A DNA stretch of 25,948 nt, taken from Catenaria anguillulae PL171. Taxonomy: Eukaryota > Blastocladiomycota > Blastocladiomycetes > Blastocladiales > Catenariaceae. How positions within the stretch are numbered: position 1 is the first letter of the stretch; each line of letters opens with the position of its first letter. Below, in pieces: positions 1-10,441 of this stretch. The DNA lies in the NCBI GenBank assembly GCA_002102555.1, contig MCFL01000327.1, positions 1 to 25,948 of the forward strand, in the 5' to 3' direction. A program made the position numbers and the translations under genes. The notes beneath the pieces are model-generated. The model worked only from the letters and a program-made list of their open reading frames with translations, was not told the DNA's origin and searched no databases.

Positions 1-802
1 CGACTGCCAAGGATGGTGGTGTTCGCCAGATGTTCGCTTCGCGACACGAGACCAGTGCACGAATCGAGGCATATATTCACAGGTTTGCATGAGTAACGAG
101 GCGGCAGTATTGAATACAAATACCAACTTCAAGACGATGGAAATCGATGCAACACATGCATCATGCACAAGATGTCTTTCGGCAACATCCGCGATTATGA
201 GATAGAACACGACGATGAATGCAGACAGGAAAAGTCGCACGGCCGGGACACTGCAAATCAACGGAACGTGGCCAAGGGCCAGCTTGTCTCACTGGGGACC
301 ACACCGGTGGCCACGCGTGCTCGTGGTGTGACACGTGATGATTGTATGCCATTCGAATGAAGTTGGGTTCAAGAGTGACGTGTGCCGTGTGCGGATGCCG
401 CAACAGGCGACACTGCAGGGGCATGGACGAAGAAGCTGCAGAGGACTCACGTGTCGAAGACGACGGGCGGCGAAATGTACGGCGCATATTGGGTGTCGGA
501 GCAGCGGCGGGTACAGACGTGCCAAGAGAGGTTGGTGTGAGCGAGTCAGGTCCGTTGTCGTCATGGCCGTACATTTCACCTGCTGTGAAATGGCAGGATT
601 GACAATGCGATTGTGAGGATTCAGCGGGCAGTACACAGCATTCGGTCAGGTGCACGTACAGGCGTGGGGCGGCCAAGTGCGACTCGTGAAGGCCCTTGCC
701 GACGCCTATTTCTTGATTCGCGGCCATGACGCGCAGCTACACGTGTGCATTGAACGGAACACTATCAGTCCGGCCTTGGGAAAAGCGGATCAGATGGTTT
801 AA
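1..802 (+). CDS. Hypothetical protein, 3' end only (partial, multi-exon)
   Basis: I do not recognise this gene. The best-supported part is a terminal exon from about 625 to the TAA at 800-802. It is preceded by a plausible acceptor (GATTCAG ending at 624) and by an in-frame stop at 614-616, so it needs an upstream exon. It encodes about 58 residues with a coding-like mix, including VRLVKALADAYFLIRG and a cysteine/histidine-poor end. The first 90 bases also hold an open stretch (frame starting at base 3) ending at a possible GTTTGC donor near base 92, which may be another exon. The region between (about 95-620) has no frame I can defend; a single-base error may be hiding one. The 5' end lies outside the window. 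Function unknown; confidence applies to the last exon being coding. Confidence 0.4.
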
Positions 803-1118
803 ACGCATACGCTCACAGCGAGCGCCAGTCACTCGCTTTACAGAGTTGGAACGTGTGGATCGAGGATAATGACAACGGTCGCCGACGTCGCCGCGTTTGA
901 GCCTCGTTTGCCCTGGCCGTTTTGCAACTGCTCGCTTTGACTTGAGACAGATATTTGGGCGTGGGGCGGGCGTCATGTTTTGGGCCGATTCGAGCGGTTG
1001 ATCGGGTCACGGGAGTTGTCGTATCCCCACAGCGACGAGCGGTCGGTCTTCGAGTGGACGTCTTGCGCGTACCACCGAGGATGGCGCCGGGGCAATGTCT
1101 CGGACGAACGACAACGGG
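803..1118. other. Convergent intergenic stretch, no supported gene
   Basis: This 316-bp stretch lies between the stop of the plus-strand gene and the stop of the minus-strand block. On the minus strand a short open stretch (about 840-945) rich in Ser, Ala and Gln ends at a TAA near 838. It could be a terminal exon of the minus gene, but no convincing splice pair was found. Nothing else is seen here. Confidence 0.3.
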
Positions 1119-1717
1119 TCACGATTGAAGCGAAATCGTGGGGATTACGCCAAACCGCAATGCATTGTATGTGTTGGCAAACCACACGTAAAAGGTGTAC
1201 ACGCCCTGCAGCAGGAAGTCGTCCGACAGCGTTGACACGGGCAGCGATTCGAGGGCGGCGGCAACGGAGGCAAATAGGCTATGGGTGGCAGGCTGCATGA
1301 GTCCAAGACCAGACCATGGGATGGGATCCGAGTGAATCGAGACGTGATCATGAAGAAGCCGCAGGGGATGAGAGTAAGTACCGGCGTGTGGTACATCGAA
1401 GTGAGAGCGGTGATTGCGAGGGGCGCTCTGACTCGTTAGGTATGGAAAGTGGTCATCGATTGACAGGGCTCATGGGGAAACTCAATTGATCCTGCGCATA
1501 ATGAGTGACTCGATCGAAACTGGTCACCAGGAGGCAGGAGTCGGCATCGAATTTGTTCCAAAAAGAAATATATCGAGAAGAAATGATGGATTATTGCATA
1601 CCGATTATCAGACGGCATCGGAGCCTCTGGCTCGACATCAGAGCCGGAATGGTGAAAGCGGGTACAAAAGGCAAACGGAACGTGTAGGGCTTTGTGGGGA
1701 CGTGGGAAATGGGACAC
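1119..1717 (-). CDS. Hypothetical protein, unrecognised, coding block
   Basis: An open minus-strand frame runs from 1469 to the TGA at 1119-1121 (117 codons). Only its last 59 codons follow an ATG (1298), so it is easily missed by an ORF scan. Its composition is protein-like: hydrophobic/aromatic stretches such as LFASVAAALESLPVSTL and VYTFYVWFANTYNALRFG suggest a folded helical domain. An upstream open block with an ATG at 1717 has a GTATGC donor near 1602 and a GCGCAG acceptor near 1500, but the two blocks do not join in frame without a one-base change, so the exon structure is unresolved. A GTAATC donor at the end of the main block could lead to a further exon. It lies 66 bp downstream of the neighbouring minus-strand gene. 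No family recognised. Confidence 0.4.
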
Positions 1718-1783
1718 ACTTCAAACTTGGCAGCCACCATTAGGGGAATCTCGCCCAAGACGATCCACCGACGAGCTTGGTCT

Positions 1784-2905
1784 TCACAAGTACGCTTGCG
1801 TCCGCCTCGATCCGCTGCTCAATCCCGCGGCCCCGCCAGAGTAGCCTTGTTCCTCAAATCCGCCATAGTCTCCCCTATCCCTGTGACTGCTCCGCCTCTT
1901 CACATCATGGCGCCGATGGCGACCACGACGCGAAACTCCGACATCGTCATCGTTCACACGTCTTTCCTCGACATATTCTTCATGGTAAACCGCCTCACCC
2001 TGAGTCATAGGTGCCGCCACCGCCCCCGGCATACCTGTCGATGTATACCCAGCTTGCACCGGCGCATAGCGCCCGCTTGTACCCGTGTGATGCTCGATGC
2101 CGCGCCTCGGAAACTCCGAGTAAGCAATGGTTCGATCCGTTGCGAAATCTGCAGTCGGCCCGCTGTATCCCGCACCCGCGTATCCTGGCTCAATCATGCG
2201 CCCAGGACCCGCAGATCCATATCGCTCGTAATCGCCGCCGTATGCGACACCGGGTGAGACGCCCGCGGCATGTGCGCGCAAAAGCTCGTGTTGATGGCGT
2301 TTGTACTCGCGTGCAGCTTCAACCTCGGCCTCGCCCATGGCGGCTTGTTCTTCGCCAACGGCTTGCCTGAGCGGATTGCCCGTGACACTTCCGAGGACTT
2401 TCTGTTATTTGATTGCGTGGGAAGACATGGGCCGAGCCGCAGGTAGTGAGTAATGGGATCGTGTTTGGATTTAAACAACAGGTCGGCAAATCAATAGTAC
2501 CTTGGTCTTGCCCGACATCTTGCGCATCCTGCCATGCATGCCCTTTGGCCGCGCCAGTGCAAACTCGTCAATGGGCGACTCTTGGTACACATCGACGCCG
2601 CGGGCGTATCCGAGATCGTGAATGGCTCGTAGCTCTTCGGGCGACAGGCGCTTTTTGCGTCCGGCACGAGCATGTTGGTCCACGTGGTCATGGCTGTCGG
2701 GGTCGGTCGTGGTGCTTGTGTGTGTGGTGCGTGTGGCCGTGGCCGTGGCCGTGCCCGCAGTTGGGATGGCGGGGTCGTACACGACGGCGGTCGAGGGCGT
2801 GCGCGCACGGGACTCGTGAAGGATAGTGCCAGCTGGGTTGGGCACGTAGATTGTGTTCTTGTGGACCAGAGTGCGGTCGGGAAAGTATTCGCCGGTCGAG
2901 TACAT
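1784..2905 (-). CDS. CsbD/Hmp1-like stress protein with Gly/Tyr/Arg-rich tail
   Basis: Two exons, 2905-2501 and 2401-1784, separated by a 99-nt GTACTA...AACAG intron (2402-2500), give an uninterrupted 340-residue protein starting at the ATG at 2905-2903. Residues 1-95 are Thr/Ala-rich and disordered-looking. Residues about 95-135 form a basic helical segment (KKRLSPEELRAIHDLGYARG). Across the splice junction lies GKTKKVLGSVTGNPLRQAVG followed by GEEQAAMGEAEVEAA, which resembles the KxxxGxxTGNxxxxxxGxxQ pattern of CsbD-like and fungal Hmp1 proteins, small general-stress or DNA-structure-binding proteins. The C-terminal 140 residues are rich in Gly, Tyr, Arg and Asp with repeated G-Y dipeptides and an RRGRHRRH patch, typical of phase-separating or RNA-associated tails. 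Coding is well supported by the clean splice; the family assignment is tentative. Confidence 0.7.
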
Positions 2906-3272
2906 GGTAATGTTGACGGATGGTGCTTGTTCGGTGACTCAGCAGCGCTTGTTGGTAACGGGGGAGTGGGACGGAAGTGGGTAAATGCAAATGCAAAGAG
3001 CCTGAGGGAGAGGGAGGGCACTTGACTTGAAGGATTGGCGGAGTGGTGACACTTTGTCTCGAAAACAAAAGTGAGACCAATTTGAGTGCGAGTGAGACTG
3101 AATGTCCGCGGCGGAGATTCAGACATTGGAGGAGAATGGGAAATCATCGAAGTCTCTATAATTGTCAACATCAATCAATTGCAGCGACAGCAATAAGTGG
3201 GGTGGTTGACTGAGATACCAAGTGACTACAAACTAACATACACAACGCCATCCAGACATCATCTTGCGCGAA
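2906..3272. promoter_or_regulatory. Intergenic: promoter of CsbD-like gene and 3' end of TMEM94-like gene
   Basis: 367 bp between two minus-strand genes. It must hold the 3' UTR of the upstream ATPase gene and the promoter/5' UTR of the CsbD-like gene. A TATAATT element lies at about 3157 in an AT-richer stretch (3150-3245), about 250 bp upstream of the ATG. I see no gene here. Confidence 0.4.
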
Positions 3273-6200
3273 TCAAATCGGTGAGTGCATCCCCAATCGC
3301 GTGTTAAACTCGAGCTTGCTCCGCTTCTGGAACCTCAACCACTGCCTGCGATCCCACTTTTTCACCTGCTCATGAATTGCCACCTGCATCGGCAAGCTGC
3401 CGAAAAACACGGCATGAAAGTGCCATGGCAGCTTGACAATCAAGGGTGTTGCAACGGCAAACGCAATCCCGAAATGCACCGCGAGCATGACCACGATCAG
3501 CGCGCAATAAAACTTGTTTTGCAACGGCCGGTACTCCCAAAACGGCAGCGTTCGGTGCAGCATGGTAAGCGACGCAAACAGCAAAAACACGGCCACGCAC
3601 GTGCCGCCAACAATCTCGGCCTCGAGCGATGCCTGCGAAATAAACACGTTGGTCCAAGGTGCACCCGAGGGCAGCGTCATGGACAGGGCCACACCATAGA
3701 GCCACACGGTGAGCACGCAGGGCAACAGGAATCGCCACACAAAGTACCGGAGGAACCGCGGCAAATCCTTGACGTGATCCAGGTTGCGCTCGGTAAACTC
3801 CTTCATGGTATCCGCCTCGTGCACGTTGGACGCATACGTCACTGCGACCAGCGGCAGCGCCACCCACACGAGCCACATGAGAATCCACCCACGCCAAACG
3901 GGAAGCAGCGACACGACCGTAAACAATTGTACCATGGCCACCAACCCGCACGTGGCTGCCACCAGCATGAACGCCTGCCTTGCCGCCCGACACAACCGCC
4001 TGGCCTCCCTGGCCAGCTGAGTCAGCGCATACAGCGACGTGTCCGGATGCATGACGAGCGGGCACGGCAACGACACGAGCGTCGACCCGAGTGCAAGCGG
4101 CGGGACATGCCCGGCGGCATACTGGTTCTGATGCTTGATGTGTACGGGCTCGACGCCCACAGCCAGATCTGCACAGCAAAAGATCTCTGCGTTTGCCGGA
4201 TTCAGAGTCGAGCCCATGGCACACACGACCTCGCCATGTTCCTGGAACACGCGCAGCATGCCTGCAACCGTCGGCGGCGAACTCTCGGCAAACAAGCTCA
4301 CGTGCAGCGGAATGTCGTCCACGTCGCGTAAATGCTCGCGAATCGCCTCGACGCCGCGCGGCAGCCGTGCCTTGATGTCTGTGCGCTCCATGTACGTTGG
4401 TGATGCGTGAGGGTCCGTGGGCTTGCTGAGCAAGATGCAAGAATTCCAGTCGGTGTCGAGGCCGAGCCGCTCGCCAAACGCCTTGGTTTGCCGCTCGTTG
4501 GTGGGCGAAAAGTAGACAAAGCGGATGCCTGCCAGGGCCACGTCTTCAACGGCATCGCACACGTCCTCTTTGGGCTCATGAGCGAACGCGACGAGCCCAA
4601 GAAAGATTTGATTTTGGGTCAGTGCGTGAACGGCATTGATGGGCCGGGTCAGTTGACTACGGCGACGAGGGCGAGTGCCGGTGAGTGGCGGATCCGAGGA
4701 CGATGACGACGAATTGGCTGTTGCGGTGGCGGCAATGCCTGGTGGGCCCTTTTCGGGAACTGTTTCGAGTTGTCCAGGATGGTGCTGTGGTTTGGATGAT
4801 GATGACGACGACGACGACGAATGCTGATGGTATAATGGTGGCGGTGGTGACGACGACATGAGTGTTGGTGATTCCACGGGCTCTGGTGAGTCCGTCTTTC
4901 GCGGCGGCATTGGCGACGACGAAAGCGGTCGACTTGTTGGAGCAACGTCGCGACTTGCATTAGCGGGATGCGGCAGCTCAATGTACACAAAAGCCTCGTC
5001 CCTGTCGTCCTCGGGCAAGCACGTGATCGGATCCAAGATGGGCTTGTACGCATACGCCAGCACCTGGTGGTCGTTCATGGTCGTGTTCCAATACCACTCG
5101 ACCAAGGCTAGTTCCTGCTCGTCCGTCAGCGGCGCAAGATCGGATCCAAGCCATGCGTCGGTGCACACGTCCAAGACACTCGCAACGCTTCCGACCGACA
5201 TGAGCTGGTGGAACCCAGAGCGCGTGTCACGCAGCACGACAGAGTGAACAAATGGAACCTCAAACTCGTAATCGGGCAGGTTGAGAACAATGTTGCCTGA
5301 TGGATCCGCGGGCGCATGGTATGGGTCATACTCTTCAAAAATGACATCTGTACCACCATTGACGCTGGTGCATTCGCCGCCGCCGCCAGTCGAACTGCTC
5401 GACCCGGCCCCACCGACTGCGGCACCGCTTGCACTCCCGCTCGCCGACGCCGTGGTTCCCTTGCGCCTCAGCGCGAGAAGCGACGACATGGACCGTGCAT
5501 TCGTCGACAACATGCTGGATGCCGCACCCATGCCACCTCCGCCACTGCTGGGACTCAGCAAATGCACGTGCTCGCCACCTTCACTCACATCCCCACTTCT
5601 GCTGACTGCAGCCGCCGCCGCACCCATACCCGCACCACCCTCCCACCCATCGGCCCGCCCACCCTCCTCGCCCTCCCCCGTGCCCGGCCCGCTGCCACCC
5701 GTGCCTCTAGTCTCCAAACTCGCATGGTACGGCGCAAATGCAATCACCTCGCGCACGGGCACCAGAGCGTCAGGCTTTCCCATAAACCCCAACTGCCTCG
5801 CGAGCGGACACAAGCACGTCTGGCGACTGGCCTTTGTATGCGCATGAATATGCAAGCCGCACAAGTTGCGATGCGGCTCGACCTTTCGCAAATCGCAATG
5901 CGTCAGCGTCATCCACGCCAGCCCGAGCGGCTTGAGCAACGGCATGTGATCCATCCAATCGCGGTCCTCAAAGATGTACCTGCCGTCGGACCCCGCAGAC
6001 ACATCGAGCACGGCGTTGGGCAGCCAGATTTGGTCCACTGAGGGAAACGCTTCGGTGAGTGTGCCCTCGCGATCCACAAAGCACAGCACCGTGATGGACC
6101 CAAGTGACTCGGTCAGGTCAGACGTGTCGATGCGCAGCGCTTGCGTGAGCACGTCGAATTTGGCCAGCGTTACGTCCTTTGTGGGCGGCGGCGCCTCCAC

Positions 6201-8224
6201 GTCAAATTCGTCCTGGTCGACATCCTCATAGTCGGTCTTTGACGTTTGCAGCTCTTGCCAGAGGACGGCAATGTGGGCGTTGGAAAATGACCGGAAGGCA
6301 AGGTACATGGTTGGCATGAGCAGTGGAATGAGAGGGAGCACAATGTCGTGGGCCCACAAGAAGGCTTGAATGAAAGTTGTATGCTTGAGGGCCAGGTATC
6401 GAGTAAGTGCGGCTGCGAGGCTGAGCACGTACAGAAGGCACAAAATGCGATTGAGGACAGATTGGAGCCGCAGCAGTTGGCGCGTCATGACCGTCTTTGG
6501 CCGGGTGGCGACAAGCGTGTTGAGCACGGCAATAACGGGTGTGTCGACCAGCTCAAATTGGAACCGGCCGTGGTTGAGCTGCGATTCGAGTTGCATCAAG
6601 GGTGATGGCGGTAGGCCAAACAGAGTGGGTCGAAATCCTTGTCCACCTTGAAGCTTGTACTCTGGCCGCCCACCATTCGGTGCAGCCGCAGTGGACGGCG
6701 GCGGCTTGGTCACATACACGTACCGCGCGCCTGCAGGCGCAATGTCGCCGTAATGCAACTCGACAATGTCCCCTTCCACCAACAGCACGGCCGGCAACGA
6801 CCGAATCACGCCATCACGAATCACTTTGACAATGGGTGCCGACGGCACTGACGGAATTTTGATTTCCTGCACCGTATTGAGACCCGCGCGCGAAAGGAGC
6901 TCAATGGCGTTTTTCGCACGCGCGAGCACTTGGCGTGCAGGTGCTTCGACTTGCGCATAAAAGAGGAGCGCGTTCCAGGCAACCAGTGCGACGAGGATGG
7001 CGAGCTCGACAATGCGACCCGTGAGCACGAGTGGTTGAGGGTCTTGCGAGTAGGGCTGATCGCCGACGGCCAGGCCAATAACCAGAGTGGCAATGTGCAT
7101 GAGTGTAATGAGGAGGTCGATGCGAAAGATGAAGGTTTTCCATGCTAGGAAAACACATTGGACAATGTTAGGAGATGCAGGATGGTGCGTGATGATGGGA
7201 ACCACCAAATCAGATCATACATGGAACTGTCGACCACACTCGGTCCGTGACTGTATCCAATGCGAGTTCCGCCGCATGAGAAAGCCGTCTGAAACAGGAA
7301 ACTCCCAGTTAGTGAGATGACGTTCATCTTGGCACGGTCAACAACAAGCAATGACAACGTACCTTGACGCTTCATCACTCGACAATCCCGGATGCCTCGA
7401 CCCCAGCCTCGCATCTGTGGGCTCAGGCGCCAAGAGAATGTCATGTGGCGACTCGACAGCCTCGTCCCCATGGTACAAGACAACATTTCGTCGATTATCA
7501 ATCTCAATCACACCAAAGTCGTTATTGTTGACCACATCTGCCGTGCCTTGGTCCCCAGCAACGTCCTGGTTGACTGTAGCGGGAACAGATCCGACATGTG
7601 ACATGGTCCCCGACCGCGAAACAGACCGTGACATGTTGCCGCTGGACAAGGGATTGGTCGCTGCGATGGCTTCGGTGCTTGCGCTGCCTGCCACGTTGGC
7701 ACTTGCATTGTTGTTGAGCAAAGGAATAGATGATGAGGTAGATCCAGAAATGGGAAAAGCTCGTCGACAGTTGGCGCTTGTTTTTGCTCGTTTTCAAGAT
7801 TGGCCGCAACGGAACGGCTTCCGAGTCGGCCTGGGGCGGATGTTGATGGTGCTGATCGAGCGGGTCGCCGCTGCTGGTGCTGCCGCTGTTGGTCACATGG
7901 TACGCCGCCGTGGTCAGCCGGACCTGTGATCCATCATCGGCATTGACACTGTCGAGTTGATGATCGCCAGCAACACCGACACCATCGTCCTGAAAGCCGA
8001 CCGCTGGTGCCCCAATGCCAATCCCGAAGCTGTCGATGGCGGACGGGTCGGGAGCACCATGCTCAATATCGCTGCTGTTGCCGTGTTGGCCGTGGCGGTG
8101 TTTCCCATGATGCTGATGGCCGGTGGAGTTGCCCCGCTTTGCCGGTTTGGGTGGTGAGTTTGGGTCTGTGTGTTGGTCGTGGGCGGCGGATGCGGCGGCA
8201 AAGGGAAGGGTCGTGCGAGCTCAT
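3273..8224 (-). CDS. TMEM94-like P-type ATPase (ER Mg2+-ATPase family)
   Basis: The main exon 7144-3273 is open for almost 1,300 codons. Two upstream exons splice cleanly: 7288-7221 (intron 7145-7220) and one ending at 7363 (intron 7289-7362). They yield GLSSDEASRRLSHAAELALD, the N-terminal signature of TMEM94. The main exon shows paired hydrophobic segments, LLVEGDIVELHYGD (actuator-domain region), the motif DREGTLT (codons 6074-6054) at the phosphorylation site, LPRGVEAIREHL, then MGSTLNPANAEIFCCADLAV in place of GDGxND, and about six C-terminal membrane segments. Human TMEM94 is reported to act in ER magnesium uptake. A Ser/Gly-rich insertion of roughly 350 residues (about 5760-4680) includes a poly-Ser run. 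Upstream of 7700 the frame is a low-complexity His/Gln/Ser-rich stretch continuing to about 8220; a one-base shift near 7740 and the exact ATG (8224 suggested) are uncertain. Confidence 0.88.
4790..4824. repeat. Trinucleotide repeat encoding poly-Ser in the TMEM94-like gene
   Basis: A run of GAT/GAC triplets on the plus strand reads as consecutive Ser codons on the minus strand, within the Ser/Gly-rich insertion of the ATPase. Flanking His and Gln codons continue the low-complexity tract. It is a likely length-variable site. Confidence 0.75.
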
Positions 8225-8422
8225 GTCGAGGGCAGTGGTCGAGATGAGATTGCTGCAGGTGTCATGGTCTTCATTGCAGTCACAGGCATGTCATTTCAAG
8301 CCAATACGAACGGCTTGCGCTCACGTGTTGATGACCCTGAGCAATCCCTCAGTGGCCACCCGCCGCTGCAGCCGGTGAGCTCGAGGACCGAGCCGACAAA
8401 GATGCCACCACAATCTTCAAGA
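8225..8422. promoter_or_regulatory. Divergent promoter, TMEM94-like (-) and NR2C2AP (+)
   Basis: About 200 bp separate the suggested start of the minus-strand ATPase (8224) from the ATG of the plus-strand NR2C2AP homologue (8423). The two genes diverge, so the interval probably holds a shared promoter. No clear TATA box was seen. The ATPase start is uncertain, so the left boundary may move. Confidence 0.4.
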
Positions 8423-9130
8423 ATGAGTGAAAGCAATCCAGGACCCGTATCGCTGCTGTCCCACGACGCCGTCCGCATCAAGTAAGTGACTCCTCTCACC
8501 CCCTCCGCAAAGGAACCTGACTCCACTCACTCTTCCTTGTCGACATACACAGAGTATCGTCAGTCCTAAACAAGGATAACGCCAACTACGGCAAGCAGCA
8601 CCTGACCGACCGGTCCGTTGAGACCTGCTGGAACTCGGACCAAGGCTCACCGCAATTCATCGTCGTTGATTTCGGCCGCTCGGTCCATGTCGACGCAATC
8701 CACCTGACATTCCAGGGCGGGTTTGTCGGCTCCCCGTGCCAAGTGCTCGCCAATGCGGGCAGCGACGGTACAACGACGTTGGTGCCTTGTTGGACGGCGC
8801 ATCCAGAGGATTCAAATGCGGCTCAAGTGTTTGAGGTGCCTCAGGACCTGCGTGGCCAGCGGGTGTCGAGGATCAAAACTCGTGTTTCCAAGCAGTTCGG
8901 ATTTCTATGGGCGGGTGACGGTCTACAACCTGGACTTTGTTGGTCGAGAGTACTTGAAGCACTGTGCGTGGCGAGACAAACGTATTGATGCATGGCACGC
9001 TTGGCTAAATACAAAAATCGGCAACAAAATCTCTCTGCTTTCCCACAACGGGAAAGCCAAACTTCATTCATGCAGGCATCCAAGCGCTGACATCAATCCT
9101 CGTGCATCGTCACCATCAAGCACGCCTTGA
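8423..9130 (+). CDS. NR2C2AP: Nuclear receptor 2C2-associated protein homologue (discoidin-like fold)
   Basis: Exon 1 starts at the ATG at 8423 and joins, across a 71-nt GTAAGT...CACAG intron (8482-8552), to a second exon reading VSSVLNKDNANYGKQHL, ETCWNSDQG and IHLTFQGGF. These match the compact NR2C2AP/TRA16 family, a single F5/8-type-C (galactose-binding-like) domain reported in mammals as a partner and repressor of nuclear receptor TR4. In an organism without that receptor its role would be different and unknown. The expected C-terminal strand SSDFYGRVTVYNLDFVG is present but one frame over. Removing one A from the AAAA run at 8875-8878 restores a perfect family reading (IKLVFPSSSDFYGRV). 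The frame then runs on about 60 residues past the usual family end to a TGA at 9128-9130, overlapping the convergent CBS gene by 38 bp. Confidence 0.88.
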
Positions 9131-10035
9131 GTACATCCGTCAATGTCACCACCCCGGTCGGCCGCCGTGCCTCATCCACGACCCACGCCCGGTGCGCGCC
9201 TGCATACACGATCCGGTCCATGGCCTCCTCGAGCGTATCCCTCGGCGTGACACTCACTACCTTTGTTGCGGGCGACACGAGCATATCTGGCTCGGGTACC
9301 AGCTGGCCAACAACCACGCCAGGATCCACAAGAATGCGCACAAGCGTGTCTGGATCACGAACAACCGACCAAGTCCACTGGCCCACGAGCGCACCCGTAG
9401 AGTCGTCCGTCACGGCGAGTGAATTGAGCCAGGGACCCGGCCAACAGCTGCAGTGCGGCCAGTGCCGGCGTCCGCTGAGTGACAAAGACAACACCGGCTT
9501 GCGTTTCATTGGGATTGACAGGAAGCAGGTTGGTGAGCGATTGCTGGGCAAGTCTGTTGATGGCAGGAAACGACGGCCGGTTGGCGTGGATGAAGCGGAC
9601 GAGGTCGGTTTGTGTGGCGACCCGGAACGTGGATGTGTAGTCGTGGAGGTCGATCCGGCAGGAACGGGCTTCATTGGCCGGTCATCGGCCGCCGTTCCCG
9701 CAGCCTGGCGGTTATGTGAATCTTGTGAGGAGTTGAGCGGAATCGGCACCAACGTCGCATCGGCATCGAGTGTGGATTCAACTAGCCAGCGGTGGAGACC
9801 CTTGGCCAGAGGTTCGAGCACACAGACGAGGCTAGCGTCGCCAGGTGCGATCCAAAGCGACCGAGACTCGGGGTTTGCCCAATCAGACCAGAGATATGCG
9901 TCGAGTCGAGAAGCGAGCGCAGGTCCGTGAGCGATTTCCACGGGTCGGAAAATTGAGCAACCAGCGCCCAATGTCGGACAGCTTGAGAGTGCGAAAGGTT
10001 TCAGTCAGCAGTACCAAAACGTCTGTGGTCATCAT
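9093..10035 (-). CDS. CBS-domain protein (SDS23-like arrangement), frame-disrupted
   Basis: The C-terminus carries a clear CBS domain: VVSVTPRDTLEEAMDRIV, AGAHRAWVVD, then PTGVVTLTDVLKACL. CBS pairs bind adenosine nucleotides and regulate partner enzymes or channels. The centre shows a further CBS-like stretch in a neighbouring frame (YTSTFRVATQTDLVRFI and GVVFVTQRTPALAALQLLAG), followed by LAVTDDSTGALVGQW. The N-terminus starts at ATG 10035 with MMTTDVLVLLTETFRTLKL and SDIGRWLLNF. Linking these needs about four one-base corrections: the A-run at 9949-9952, near 9900, the GCCGG at about 9655, and the CCC at 9436-9438. The 292-codon frame from 9971 is open only because two of these cancel. The order of repeats recalls SDS23/AMPK-gamma-like proteins, but the family name is tentative. 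An upstream coding block (10032-10413) may be its first exon. Confidence 0.72.
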
Positions 10036-10413
10036 GCTGAACGCGAGACGATGGCACATACGCTAATGATTCCAATGTAAACTTTACGCTGCTTTCCGCC
10101 CATTGTCCCCGGATCCCTCGTCGCACTCACTCCGCCCGCAGCAATCCAATGGCCATGCTGGCCGTACACGGAGCGCCAAAATGTCGTTTGTGTGCATCGC
10201 TTGAGTGCGTCCCACACAGCATGTGCGCCTCGGCATCAATCACATCGCGCTTGCGGGCCACCAGCTCTCCTGCACGGTGCAGGCGCACGAGTCGCGCTCG
10301 GGCGTCCAGGAGCGTGAGGCGAGGCAGGGCCAATGCTGGCGGTGATGGCGGCCGAGAGGGTGGGGTGAACGCGTGGGTCGAGGTTTGTTGAGGTGTTCTT
10401 GATGATGAGACAT
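10032..10413 (-). CDS. Upstream coding block, probable first exon of the CBS-domain gene
   Basis: Two overlapping minus-strand frames join with one added G near 10224. They give a basic helical segment (LDARARLVRLHRAGELVARK) followed by WDALKRCTQTTFWRSVYGQH and GHWIAAGGVSATRDPG. Read straight through, the frame stops at 10032-10034, overlapping the ATG pair of the CBS gene, which is unusual for two separate eukaryotic genes. A 51-nt GTAAAG...TTCAG segment (about 10036-10086) has the size and signals of local introns and would join the block to the CBS gene, but the phase is off by one base. A first exon with a further consensus error is my preferred reading; a separate small gene is the alternative. 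The start codon is unresolved (ATG at 10413 in one frame). Confidence 0.45.
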
Positions 10414-10441
10414 TATTCGTGTGTTGATTTCTGGCTTGCAA

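Noticed and set aside
161-727. Minus-strand open frame of 188 codons at the left end
   Set aside because: It overlaps the better-supported plus-strand exon (625-802), has Cys/His/Ser-rich shadow-like composition and no recognisable motif.
3285-4331. Long plus-strand open frame (348 codons), and another at 5316-6041, antisense to the ATPase
   Set aside because: They mirror the strongly conserved minus-strand TMEM94 coding sequence and are rich in Arg/His/Gln as expected for antisense shadows of biased codons.
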